Shown here one piece after another: positions 53,691 through 64,000 of a stretch of 64,000 bases of DNA. Below the pieces are notes generated by a model that was given only the letters and a program-made list of their open reading frames with translations, did no database searches and had not been told where the DNA came from. Every line of letters begins with the position of its first letter. Position 1 is the first letter of the stretch. The position numbers and the translations under genes were made by a program. Origin of the DNA: Steromphala cineraria (Eukaryota; Mollusca; Gastropoda; Trochida; Trochidae); contig OU744732.1 in the NCBI GenBank assembly GCA_916613615.1, positions 34,619,950 to 34,683,949 of the forward strand, written 5' to 3'.

Positions 53691-54074
53691 GTCACAGGGT
53701 TTTTAATCAACAACTGACGTCATACTACTGGTTCAGGGACTGCATATGGACATTCAATTGACTATCCCAAACAACATAAAATGGGTCTTATCAAGGATGA
53801 TTCAATAAAGACCATATGCATCGAACTGATTTCAGCTTGTCAAAGGATTGGGATCATTGCTTGAAGTTTGGACTCCCATGAAGATCACGGGGTTTTTAAT
53901 CAACAATTGACGTCATACTATTGCTTCAGGGATTGCATATGGACATTTAATTGACTATCCCAAACAACATTAAAACGGGCCTTATCAAGGATGATTCAAT
54001 AAAGACCATATGCATCGAACTGATTTCAACTTGTCAAAGGATTGGGATCATTGCTTGAAGTTTGGACTCACATG
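53691..54074. repeat. 192-bp direct tandem duplication
   Basis: 53691-53882 and 53883-54074 are about 93 percent alike by eye. Shared blocks include AACTGACGTCATACTA-like sequence, TATCAAGGATGATTCAATAA and AGGATTGGGATCATTGCTTG. Both copies contain a CRE-like TGACGTCA core. Confidence 0.9.
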
Positions 54075-55018
54075 AATGCTGTGTTCTACTTGCTGAAACT
54101 TTTCAGCCTCTCGTGAAGGACGAGAATGTGTGTGTGTGAGTGTTATGATGAAAAAACTAGTAGACCTTGAGGTCTGCATTTATCATGGATACAAAAGATA
54201 TTGCAAAATGAAATCCACAAATGATGCATTTTATATGACAATAAGTTATAAATCTGGAAATTAGCAACGCTTCAAAATTGTTTTGATGTAACGTAGTCTT
54301 TCGTACATAGGACTTTGTTACAAAGTCAACAATTCAAGGTGTTGAGTACACATGTACCTTGATGTACCCTAAAGCACAGTGGTTGGAAGTTCTGTCGAGA
54401 TGCAATGTGAGGCGAATACACGTCGACCAAACAAACCCTGGATGTGAAGAGTTCAGGTTATACAATATTATCATCACACGCCAGGTTATACGAATCTCCG
54501 ATATTGACATGATAACCACACCACGTGGTGTATACCCATACAATCGAAATCAAAGGCGTAGACTCCGAAGGTTCAATTAAGTGTTCTACGTAAAGGTAAT
54601 TAAGTAAATGGTTAAAGAAACATTTTTAATTCTGCAGTCACCAGAAAAAGTATTAGAAGTTCATGGTAGGTTCATTTTGTTCTATTTAAATGCATTCAAT
54701 GCTTTTGTAGAGCAAATATTATCGATTAAAGGTTTTGTTTTAGGTAAGCAGATTAATAACTTACAAGAGCGGTCAAACATGTACAATGTTAGTGAACCAT
54801 TGTTGCTTCCATTATTTATCAATATCAATATTAATTGTTTTGATGATTCAAACACATGGTGTTGTCAACTATAACAAACAATCTTTGTCTTTGGTGACCT
54901 CATACATAAAGTTCGCAAAAAGCATTTTTAATAAAGGTGAATCTTTTATAGTATTATTTCAATACTTCATTGATCGAGGGAAGGAATCTGTTGAAAGGGG
55001 GAACATCTGTTACAGAAT
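54075..55018. other. No gene seen
   Basis: Several overlapping open frames at 54359-55067 lack splice signals and protein features, and I do not call them genes. Confidence 0.5.
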
Positions 55019-55415
55019 CACTGGCAATAGACACCCCGAATCATATCTTGGAACTGACAAATTTTGAATTTGTTCACTAGATATATCGTAGTGTCACTAG
55101 ACATCCTGAACCATATCGATGAACTGACAAATTTTGAATTTGTTAACTAGATATATCGTAGTGTCACTAGACATCCTGAACCATATCAATGAACTGACAA
55201 CTTTTGAATTTGTTAACTAGATATATCGTAGTGTCACTAGACATCCTGAACCATATCAATGAACTGACAACTTTTGAATTTGTTAACTAGATATATCGTA
55301 GTGTCACTAGACATCCTGAACCATATCAATGAACTGACAACTTTTTAATTTATTCACTAGATACATCGTGATGTCACTAGACATCCTGAACCATATCGAT
55401 GAACTGATAATCTTA
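55019..55415. repeat. 70-bp tandem repeat (~5.5 copies)
   Basis: The unit carries GTGTCACTAGACATCCTGAA, CCATATCAATGAACTGACAA and TTAACTAGATATATCGTA. Landmarks are at 55091, 55161, 55231, 55301 and 55371. A decayed copy seems to reappear near 56090-56165. Confidence 0.92.
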
Positions 55416-55599
55416 ACTTCCTTCAGTGGCATTATAGAAGTTGGTTTAATGAAGAAATACAAATACACCCCCCACAACTCATTGTATATCTGGCTTCGTA
55501 TCAATTGTAAATCACTCTGAACATCAACCTAATTGCTTGTAAAAAACATGTTATGTGATATGTATATATTCTCAATCTTCTAATGTTCAGCAGCATTTG

Positions 55600-55680
55600 C
55601 TTGAAAAACGGTGTTAGTACCGACACCGAAACGTCGCATCTCTTTGCAACAAAGAAGTTGTAAATCCATTTATTACCCAT
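55600..55680. repeat. Half copy of the GACGTTTCG element
   Basis: Contains CACCGAAACGTCGCATCTCT and CAACAAAGAAGTTGTAAATC, the landmark sequences of the foldback in transporter intron 3, but only one arm. Confidence 0.6.
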
Positions 55681-55902
55681 ATGGTTGGAAATAAGTGGTG
55701 ACGTATTTTCAATATGAGCACTAGTGCACATATCACTTTTGCCTAGCAACAATTGTTGTGGCGCGAGTGTCCCAATTTTTTCGCCTGTGACGTCATAACA
55801 CCATCATTCATGACGTCACCGTAGCCGGCCGTCGCAAGGGAAGCGGCCCGTTTCTCGGATATTTCTAAGATGGTAAAATGGAATAGAATCGGTAATAAAG
55901 AA

Positions 55903-56040
55903 ATTATTACCCTCGGAAGTGTGTCATATGACTTTTACGAAACTCGCGCAAATTTGTGTATAACCCTCGCTCTCGCTCGGGTAATACAAAAATTCACACT
56001 CGTTTCGGAAAAGTCATATGACACACTTCCTCGGGTAATA
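55903..56040. repeat. Foldback element, ~60-bp arms
   Basis: The left arm with GGAAGTGTGTCATATGACTT and the right arm with AAGTCATATGACACACTTCC are inverse copies. The loop lies near the TCGCTCTCGCTCGG stretch. Confidence 0.88.
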
Positions 56041-56169
56041 CTCTCTATATATGTATTTCTTCTTGATAATCTTAAGTTTGAAATTGTTCACTAGATACAT
56101 GTATATCGTATTGTAGAAATTTTGAAAATGTATGTGAACCGATAACTTTTGAACATGTTCACTTGATCG

Positions 56170-58206
56170 GTTCAATGACCCGAACTTCTCTACGTTATTG
56201 CAACACACATATAATAAAGTTTAAACCTGAACATACATGTATATCCACTTGTAATTTGTGATTGTGTTATACTTCATATACACGATAGTACACGATGTGC
56301 AATGACACCCTAACGTATCAACGTTCAAGGAAAATGCTTATAATGATGTTTGAACTTGCAAATATATCCAATTGTAACGCAGTTTTCTGCTGAGGGTATC
56401 ATCACCGACATAGACATTGGGGAAAGTTTAGTATTCTGTTTATTACTTGCTCTAAAATCAATCAAACTTGCTCACAGTGTGCTGAAACTAACATTTCCGC
56501 GACAGTGCAGCCATAAATAATGTACAACAAATATCATTATCACATTATAATTTTTAGGCTTTCATTCATTTAAGAATGATTTTGCTTTTAAAAGTATTTC
56601 TACTTTGTGAGAAAAACATAAAAGCTTACTTGTACAGCATTAATGAATGAATAACCAACAAATATGTCACAATACACATCAACCACAAACACTACACGTG
56701 GACAAAATACCAAAATCACTAAGCTTGGCGACTCAACAAAGGAGATTAGCTATCAACCTGCTTTACCCGAATTCTCACAAACATTTCACATTCCTTATCA
56801 ATGTCGCCATTCACCTTATAACCTGCATGTATGCAAACAAATTACCTGTTGTATATTTCAAATGGCATGGTTTGTGTACGAGTTGAGACGAAAATGAACA
56901 AATTCTCTCTCTTCTGTCTCATAAAGTAATATCCTACCAATAAATGTATATTGTTATTCTTAAACCAACCAATTTATACAACTGTAACACTTATACGAGC
57001 TAGCATTCATTCTTGGGTAAGCACGTAAACCTTTCTAATCGCTGAACCGTTACGGTAACATGTTGTGTTTACCTGTAGGCAGAATGAGACTGTAGGCGGA
57101 ATGGGAACACCATTCTTTTCGTCGTAGGCTGTCCCAAAAGCTACACACACAGGTATAAGGATACATCCCCGTTATGGTTATATCCGGTTATGGTAATCCT
57201 ATATGTGACTTTCCAAAAGCTACATGATTTTCGTTATGCCTCGCCAACTACTCATTTCCTTACAGCAGGGACGCTATATACACATATATATGTCTCTGCT
57301 TACAGGTAGACCACGTAGCTATATGTATATGGTTATGATTACTGATTGGACGAAGTAAACTACATGTTTCTTTGTATCATATATTTCAAACGGCACTTAC
57401 TATGTGACGTCCACGTGGCTATGTTGAAATCATTGAACTGATTACACACCTGGTATTACTTGTGTTGTTACCTACCTGGCGTGAGAGCACCGGTTGAGTG
57501 TGTCACCTGTTGGATATCATCGATACATGTATTGATTGAAAATTCAACATGGCCGCCTGCCCAATCAATGAGATTTGTTGACGCATTCAACATAAGCTTA
57601 TAACGATTAATTTTACGCGCGTGCTTAAATGCTTGCATTCTGTGTTTATTGTAAGTAGCAGATTTTCCGGTCGGCTGGGTTGTAGAGTTTGTATATATGG
57701 TTTGAAATGAAATATGTATGATATTTACATGTACCTGTGGCAGATTCTCATACTTGATCTATCTATTTGCCTCGGTATATGTAAATATATCTACCTGTCT
57801 GTCTGCCCCCATCTGCCGTTCTCACCCCTACACCTTCCCTGTATTATATGTTTATACCTCTTGTTAATATATTTATTTAACTAAGACTGGTTTTCCTCGA
57901 TATCTATTAATTACATATTAGGTAATGAACACAGTTGATGACACGAACATTCGGACATATTTAGATACACGTATAAACGTATTTGGCAAATAATGCATTT
58001 TGTATCAACAATAACATGGAAACGACATCATATTGATGAAACAATTTCTTTGTACAATGCATCTATTATTGAATGCCAACTGACGTTGGTAGTAAAAGTG
58101 ATATTTTGCCCAAGGGCAACATATGAAATATATGCATCTCGATATGACTGCCCTCGTAGGTAATAATTTTCTTTATGTCATGACAGTTTTTTATATTATT
58201 TTAAAA
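56170..58206. other. No gene seen
   Basis: AT-rich intergenic DNA. Overlapping frames at 56647-56897 are not supported as a gene. Confidence 0.5.
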
Positions 58207-58222
58207 TATATATATATATATA
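58207..58222. repeat. Short (TA)n run
   Basis: Simple AT dinucleotide repeat. Confidence 0.9.
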
Positions 58223-58789
58223 AGTTACCCTGATGATCACTATGTTGTGAAACCGGTTGGTAATGAACTTATATGAAGTTTGTATTTTTAAAGAATATAT
58301 ATGTATGTATCAGTCACTATAACATTCACATAAAATACTTACTTGCCGGAAATGATGTAGCAGTGATCCCATTATATAGGCAACGTGATAAGTCCTATCA
58401 AGTAATAATCCAAGTGTTTACAGGTAAACGTTTAAAATTTGAAGTTAACATGATATCTCAAACAAGATCGTCATGTTGTGATTGGTTGAGCTACCTGAGC
58501 CGGATGCATATGCCGTGTCTACGATCTAGTCTAATGGTTTTCAATACATATATATGGTAATAAGTATGATGAAATTCACTCACTTTGTTCATTAGGTCAT
58601 GTAAGTTTCCGATGTAGATTTACATCTTCGTATATCTATTGTACCCATAACGTGAGCATACAACTCCATAACACCATTGGGTGTGGTTACTAGCTGTACC
58701 GATGTGAACCAGTTCAATTGTGGCTCATGCTTTCAACAAATTATAGCGTATATATTATATCCGGATCGTGCTCGTCTACAATAATACTG
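58223..58789. other. No gene seen
   Basis: Intergenic. A single 95-codon open frame at 58273-58560 has no features. Confidence 0.5.
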
Positions 58790-58897
58790 CCTTGCGTTCA
58801 GTAACACGTTGTTCGCGGCGGGTATCCTTCTTTCAACATTGAGTGTCCGCGAGCGCTCGCGAACATCCCGGGGAATCTCGTGTTACTGAACGCAAGG
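58790..58897. repeat. Foldback with 19-bp perfect arms
   Basis: CCTTGCGTTCAGTAACACG at 58790-58808 and its exact inverse at 58879-58897. The inner region also has a GC-rich CGCGAGCGCTCGCG palindrome. Confidence 0.9.
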
Positions 58898-58929
58898 AAG
58901 CTAACTTCTTCAATGAATTTCAACGTGTA

Positions 58930-59190
58930 ATAATGATGATAATGATTATAACAATAACAACACTTTATTGTCCACAGTACATGTACATGTTGGAAATTTG
59001 TTTTGTGCCTAAGCAACCTGCAGATACAGTGCAGCGCCAGTTAATGCGTTGTTCTGCATATATAATGCTTGGTGTCAAGCAAGGCAGCAACAACTCCCAT
59101 CTTTTAACGTCTTTTGGTATGACGCGACCCGGAATCGAACCCCGGTCAATCGGGTGACGAGAGGACACTCTACCACTGAGCTACGTCCCC
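58930..59190 (-). mobile_element. tRNA-derived SINE (same family as 22523-22765)
   Basis: Read on the minus strand it has the A box TAGCTCAGTGGTAGAGT and B box GGTTCGATTCC, then GACGTTAAAAGATGGGAGTT. The tail is ATAAT-type repeats at the low-coordinate end. It lies 33 bp from the foldback at 58790-58897. Confidence 0.9.
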
Positions 59191-60600
59191 GGAACATGAA
59201 CTTGCCAGATATAATGTGAACTGTTAATGATTTAATGTTATTATATATATTATGTATTTGATTATTGCGTACGCTAATAACTGTATGTTATAATTATCTA
59301 TTAAAACCCCATTTCCCTCTGTCTATTTGTCGCTCTGTCAATCTGTGTCTCACTAGTCTCGGTTTGTTCTCGCTCTGTACCTGCATGTTAACGTTGTGAT
59401 ACTTATACGACCGCTTCACTCACTATAAGGCGCCAATATATATATAATATTTGAATCAAATTTTAAAAATCGGAATTTAACAAATATGACCCCATCTGTC
59501 TTTTTAACCATGCCAAATATCGACATTCAGCAACAATGACGAGACGATCCCGAAATATCGTTTGAGAATTGTTATCTTACACATTGATAATTGGCGATCC
59601 TTTGTAAGTGGACGTCAAAACGAAACCCAAATTACATGATCGTTGCAAAGTAAACAAGCAAGTACAAACCTTAGGTACGCAGCTGTATTGCAGAAAATTT
59701 AAAATTTAGAAAAATGTCTACTGCCTCTTGAACATGCATTATGGACGATACTGAACATGTAGATCAAGGGAGACAACTGCTGACACCTCAGATGGCAGTA
59801 CATCTAGCGATACCACTTCCACATGAAACACACATTTAAGCCTACTTATATTTCCTTTGATCATGAACCAAATCTCAGACATTCGCCTAGACAGTCAATA
59901 CTTATAGCGAATTATGTACAATTTACATCGAGCTCAGATAAACTCAAAAATAAATGTTTTTCGTAACAAGAATAATGCGACAGTTGGCGTCAAAAATGCA
60001 ATAACTTGTTAAATAACTTGTTTCCGACGTCCCCTTAATCAAACACGTTTGAAGTTAGTTGCTACTCGAACTGCAAAAAATACCAAACATTTCACGTACT
60101 TTAAGTATTATGTACTTTGCCGAATGATGTTCATAACATGGCTCACTAAATGGAAACAAAGATTTATGAAAGTATGATTTTTCAAAAAGAATTTCATTTC
60201 AGTAAACAGAATGTATGTGCTTTTTATCGTATGAAATGTACAATATCAACAACACAATAAGTGGTGGTAAGTATGTTTGTTAGAAATATGATTGTCTTAT
60301 AACAATTATGAAACAATGTTTGATATCAACTGGTTTCATATAAGCGAATTAAAACAACTTTCACATTATCAACATGATAATCGTTTCTCAGCGAATGTCC
60401 ATAATTTAAAACTCACGATTTCAGTACGCACATTTCCCTGAAAACGGAAGATGAATCATCCTGAAAACAACACTTATTAATATGCATCAGTTGCAGCAGG
60501 AAAAACATTATGCATCCTGCAGCACACCATAGTCAGCATCTTTGCATCCATTACCATTACCACGAACCATTGCCTGTTTGCATTCACAGGCATCAACATA
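59191..60600. other. No gene seen
   Basis: Intergenic AT-rich DNA with no supported coding region. Confidence 0.5.
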
Positions 60601-60622
60601 GAATGATGATGATGATGATGAT
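60601..60622. repeat. Short (GAT)n microsatellite
   Basis: Six to seven GAT units. Confidence 0.9.
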
Positions 60623-61004
60623 GTATATTTCGATTGACAATTTTCTGCCCTCTTTATAAACCAACCACACGCTCGACTCATTTGGCACAACACAACAGGA
60701 TTACAAATTCCCATTATTCACACCATAATCATGTGAAAATCAATTTAGACATCATGTGTCATCATACTATAATCCTAATTCATATCAGAAACAAATCACC
60801 AATCATTTGCAAATGAGTACCACGCAACTAAAAGTATGCAACAAATATGAAAATTTATAAATTTCACATAAAATAACTTACACATAACAAAACTTTAGTT
60901 TTAAGTATCATGCATGATTCATTACAAATGACGTATATAATAGAATATTTCGCGTCATGCATCACCAATCATGTGTAACATCATGCATCAAGCACACCAG
61001 AAAC

Positions 61005-61290
61005 ATGCTTTCGGCTTGAAGTTCGAATCATGATGTCTGGGGTTCGAATCCCGCCAGGCGCTCAGCAATATTGCCTGCACTAGAAAAGTTTATTACAAGC
61101 AGTAAGGTGCAATGCTACACTAATTATATATGTAGTACCCATGGTTCACTAGTTCAACTCGTTGCTCGCAGGTTTCATCGCAATATTTAGCCGTAATACG
61201 TGTTGCGAGCTTTCTTCTGCAATAATACTAGCAGCCGTGATATGAGTGAAATACTCTAGAAAGCGACGTTAAACCCCATATCACTTCACC
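61005..61290 (+). mobile_element. tRNA-like SINE, second family
   Basis: Has the B box GGTTCGAATCCCGCC followed by GGCGCTCAGCAATATTGCC. It ends near AGCGACGTTAAACCCCATAT, a pattern I associate with molluscan SINEs. The A-box part is degenerate. Confidence 0.6.
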
Positions 61291-61892
61291 TCACCGTATT
61301 AAACATTCCATGCATCACATGCACGACCTTCCATTCCTCACTTTTCACAGGTACCAAGCATCTCATTAAGCACATCATTCATTAAATTAAAAGAGAGAAG
61401 AAAGAAAAATATTTTGTTCACGTATTGCAAGTGTCTTCACATCACACATTCTGTTCATTTAGTTATTTTAGACACAAAGTTACATCAAACATATCTCCCT
61501 CGCTGAAAAAAGCAACCATAACACGTAATCAACCGACACAAAATACAACATGCATCACTCAACAAGCATCTCATACCACTTCAAATGTCACATGCATCTC
61601 ACCTAAAACCCCATACATGCATCATATAATTATATGGCAGTCATTGCATCTAAAGCAATATGTATTTTAATCAGTTCAACCATTCATTCATGATACAAAA
61701 CGATTTATGTAATACGGTTATAAGTACTGTTCTCTTCTTTATATTGTCGTTCTTCTGTACCACTTTACTGTTCTGTTACTGTCATATTTGTGTATAAACA
61801 TATTTACGTTCAATGTTGTAAATACCAAGGAGAGGATGTTCTAAGTTGGACAACTTGTTCCCAATCCGATATGATTAAACCACAGTAAGAAG
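61291..61892. other. No gene seen
   Basis: Intergenic sequence, A/C-rich, grading into the 161-bp repeat. Confidence 0.5.
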
Positions 61893-62825
61893 CATCATGC
61901 ATAAAACACACACGTATGACATATAAAACAGTACATGAAGCAACATGCTTCTCGTATCACTCCAAATGTCAAATGCATCACACCTTAAACCCAATATATG
62001 CATCATATATATGACAGTCGTGGCATCTCAAGCAACAAGCATCATGCATAGCACACACATGACATATAAAACAGTATATGAATCACATGAACCACTCGCA
62101 AACAAATGCAACAAGCATCACTCCAAATGTCAAATACATCACACCTTAAACCCTATATATGCATCATATATATGACAGTCATGGCATCTCAAGCAACAAG
62201 CATCATGCATAGCACACACATGACATATAAAACAGTACATGAATCACATGAACCACTCGCAAACAAATGCAACAAGCATCACTCCAAATGTCAAATACAT
62301 CACACCTTAAACCCTATATATGCATCATATATATGACAGTCATGCAACTCAAGCAACAAGCATCATGCATAGCACACACATGACATATAAAACAGTACAT
62401 GAATTACATGAAGCAACATGCATCTCGTATCACTCCAAATGTCAAATGCAAAACACTTTAAACCCAATATATGTATCATATATATGACAGTCGTGGCATC
62501 TAAAGCATCATGCATAGCACACACGCATGACATAAAAAACAGCACATGAATCACATGAACCACTCGCAGATAAATGCAACAAGCATCACTCAACATGCAT
62601 CTCGTATCACTCCAAATGTCAAATACATCTCACCTTAAACCCTATATATGCATCATATATATGACCGTCATGCATCTCAAGCAACAAGCATCATGCATAG
62701 CACACACGCATGACATAAAAAACAGCACATGAATCACATGAACCACTCGCAAACAAATGCAACAAGCATCACTCAACATGCATCTCGTATCACTCCAAAT
62801 GTCAAATGCATCACACCTTAAACCA
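61893..62825. repeat. ~161-bp tandem repeat (about 6 copies)
   Basis: The unit includes CACTCCAAATGTCAAATACA, TATATGCATCATATATATGA, CAAGCATCATGCATAGCACA and CATGAACCACTCGCAAACAA. Landmarks at 62107 and 62268 give a period of 161 bp. Later copies have indels. Open frames inside are by-products. Confidence 0.9.
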
Positions 62826-63846
62826 CTGTTTTGTCAAGATAAGCTGAGAGCAAAGCGTATACATATATAGGTATTGAAAAGACACCTGTGGCACACACGT
62901 TGGCGTCCCCTATGTAATGTCTTGAGATCACCGGCTTACACGGACTAGTAGGCGTACGATCAGCCTCACAAAGAATAAAGTTATTTCAAACTGTGACTTG
63001 AATTAAAAAACAACTTAAAACTATCCTCCCACTCAATTTCTGACTCAAAGGCTTTAAAAGATCGACCATGCTTTGCATCATTGAATCAAAGCCCACGAGT
63101 GTAAAGACGGGATTAGGTATGCAAGTTTCCAACGTGAGTTCTGAACTCTAGAGATTTGTTTAGAAAATGTTATATAATTCATGTGGGAGGAAATTAGCAT
63201 TTTGAGGAAAAGGCATCCTACGAAACGCAAATCTTACTATGATTTTGTTCAAACATCCCACAAGCATTTGATAAGACACTGCTTACGAGCCCACACATTC
63301 AAATCTCTTTCGCGGTTGGTCCAAACTTCACACGACGTTGGTGTATTATCTTCCCAAGCACTTCACCGCAGACCCCCAACAAGCCATTGTATCAAGGCTA
63401 TTTGTATAATCCGTTATGATAACATGTTTTCCACTTATCACATGCACTCGCTCCTTAATTGAAACTCCAAATCCTTCTCAATCTTTATTCGTGTGGTCCC
63501 TATATATGAAGTAGACGACACACCTCCCTCGAAACAATATAAAGCTCAAGTTACTGCGCTTTTTAAGCTGAATCTGGTTATTATTTAGCTGAGGGTAAAT
63601 ACTCACTACTGTTAGTCCTTTAGAAATGATTTGCTTGAAGATAAGGTGTATTAATATATGACGGCTAGAGAAGTAAGGTAGCCGGTGCCTTGGTGACAGA
63701 TCATGTGGGAAATATTCTCTTTTGTTGGAAAAGCTAACAAAGTAATTGCTTGCTGCATTCCACAATAATAAAGATCGTAGTTTAGAGCATTCTCAGACAT
63801 GAATATAGATAACAATGAAAATCATTAGCATTTACTTAAGAGTTGT
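62826..63846. other. No gene seen
   Basis: A 93-codon frame at 63181-63462 (+) and a 95-codon frame at 63478-63765 (-) show no domain, signal peptide or splice context. Confidence 0.5.
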
Positions 63847-64000
63847 CCGATCTTACTAACTTGTTACCTATGCATATAACACAACCTTTATTGAACGTCG
63901 CTGACCATAAATGAAAATACTTTCATATTTCATAATTTCATAATTTCATAATTTCATAATTTCATAATTTCCGATCTTACTAACTTGTTACCTATGCATA
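63847..64000. repeat. Start of a direct repeat at the window edge
   Basis: CCGATCTTACTAACTTGTTA (first 20 of 30 matching bases) occurs at 63847 and again at 63971, 124 bp apart. In between are five copies of TTCATAATTT. The repeat runs off the right edge. Confidence 0.85.

Noticed and set aside
61945..62336. Two 76-codon frames with similar protein sequence
   Set aside because: Translations of the 161-bp tandem repeat.
63181..63462. 93-codon plus-strand frame
   Set aside because: No signal peptide, domain, splice signals or repeat support; kept as unannotated.

Overview
The window is nuclear DNA from an animal, most likely a mollusc and possibly a bivalve. It is AT-rich, its genes are split by GT-AG introns, it carries tRNA-derived SINEs, short foldback elements (MITEs) and many minisatellites, and its proteins look lophotrochozoan. 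The taxonomic call is an inference from overall character, not from a marker gene. No viral, bacterial or CRISPR features were seen.

Region 1 (1-17463) is a tandem array of a ~4182-bp unit: four full copies plus a 0.7-kb partial fifth. The array is already under way at base 1. Each unit holds two small secreted-peptide genes arranged head to head. Gene A lies on the minus strand (72 aa) and gene B on the plus strand (71 aa). Each has four coding exons, and in both the first coding exon is only the ATG. A 506-bp intergenic segment with a TATA-like box on each side separates them. The two peptides share a near-identical signal peptide and an identical basic start to the mature region, then diverge. 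I do not recognise the family.

Region 2 (about 20.3-39.2 kb) is a small cluster of 15-hydroxyprostaglandin dehydrogenase-like short-chain dehydrogenase (SDR) genes. It contains a fragment with only the last two exons (+, 20310-21478), a minus-strand copy with six of seven exons (23454-30075), and a complete seven-exon plus-strand gene of 258 aa (33539-39200). Introns are loaded with satellites and MITEs. A 72-bp satellite with a 13-monomer higher-order period fills one intron.

Region 3 (about 42.8-52.5 kb) is one minus-strand gene for a cationic amino acid transporter (SLC7A/CAT family, 605 aa, eight coding exons). A 31-bp minisatellite of 1.7 kb lies at its 3' end, and several MITEs and foldbacks lie in its introns.

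Region 4 (52.5-64 kb) has no gene I can support. It holds a 192-bp tandem duplication, a 70-bp tandem repeat, foldbacks, two SINE-like elements, a 161-bp tandem repeat and the start of another direct repeat at the right edge.

The three gene groups show no functional link to each other. The best candidate for something undescribed is the amplified divergent peptide-gene pair in Region 1.
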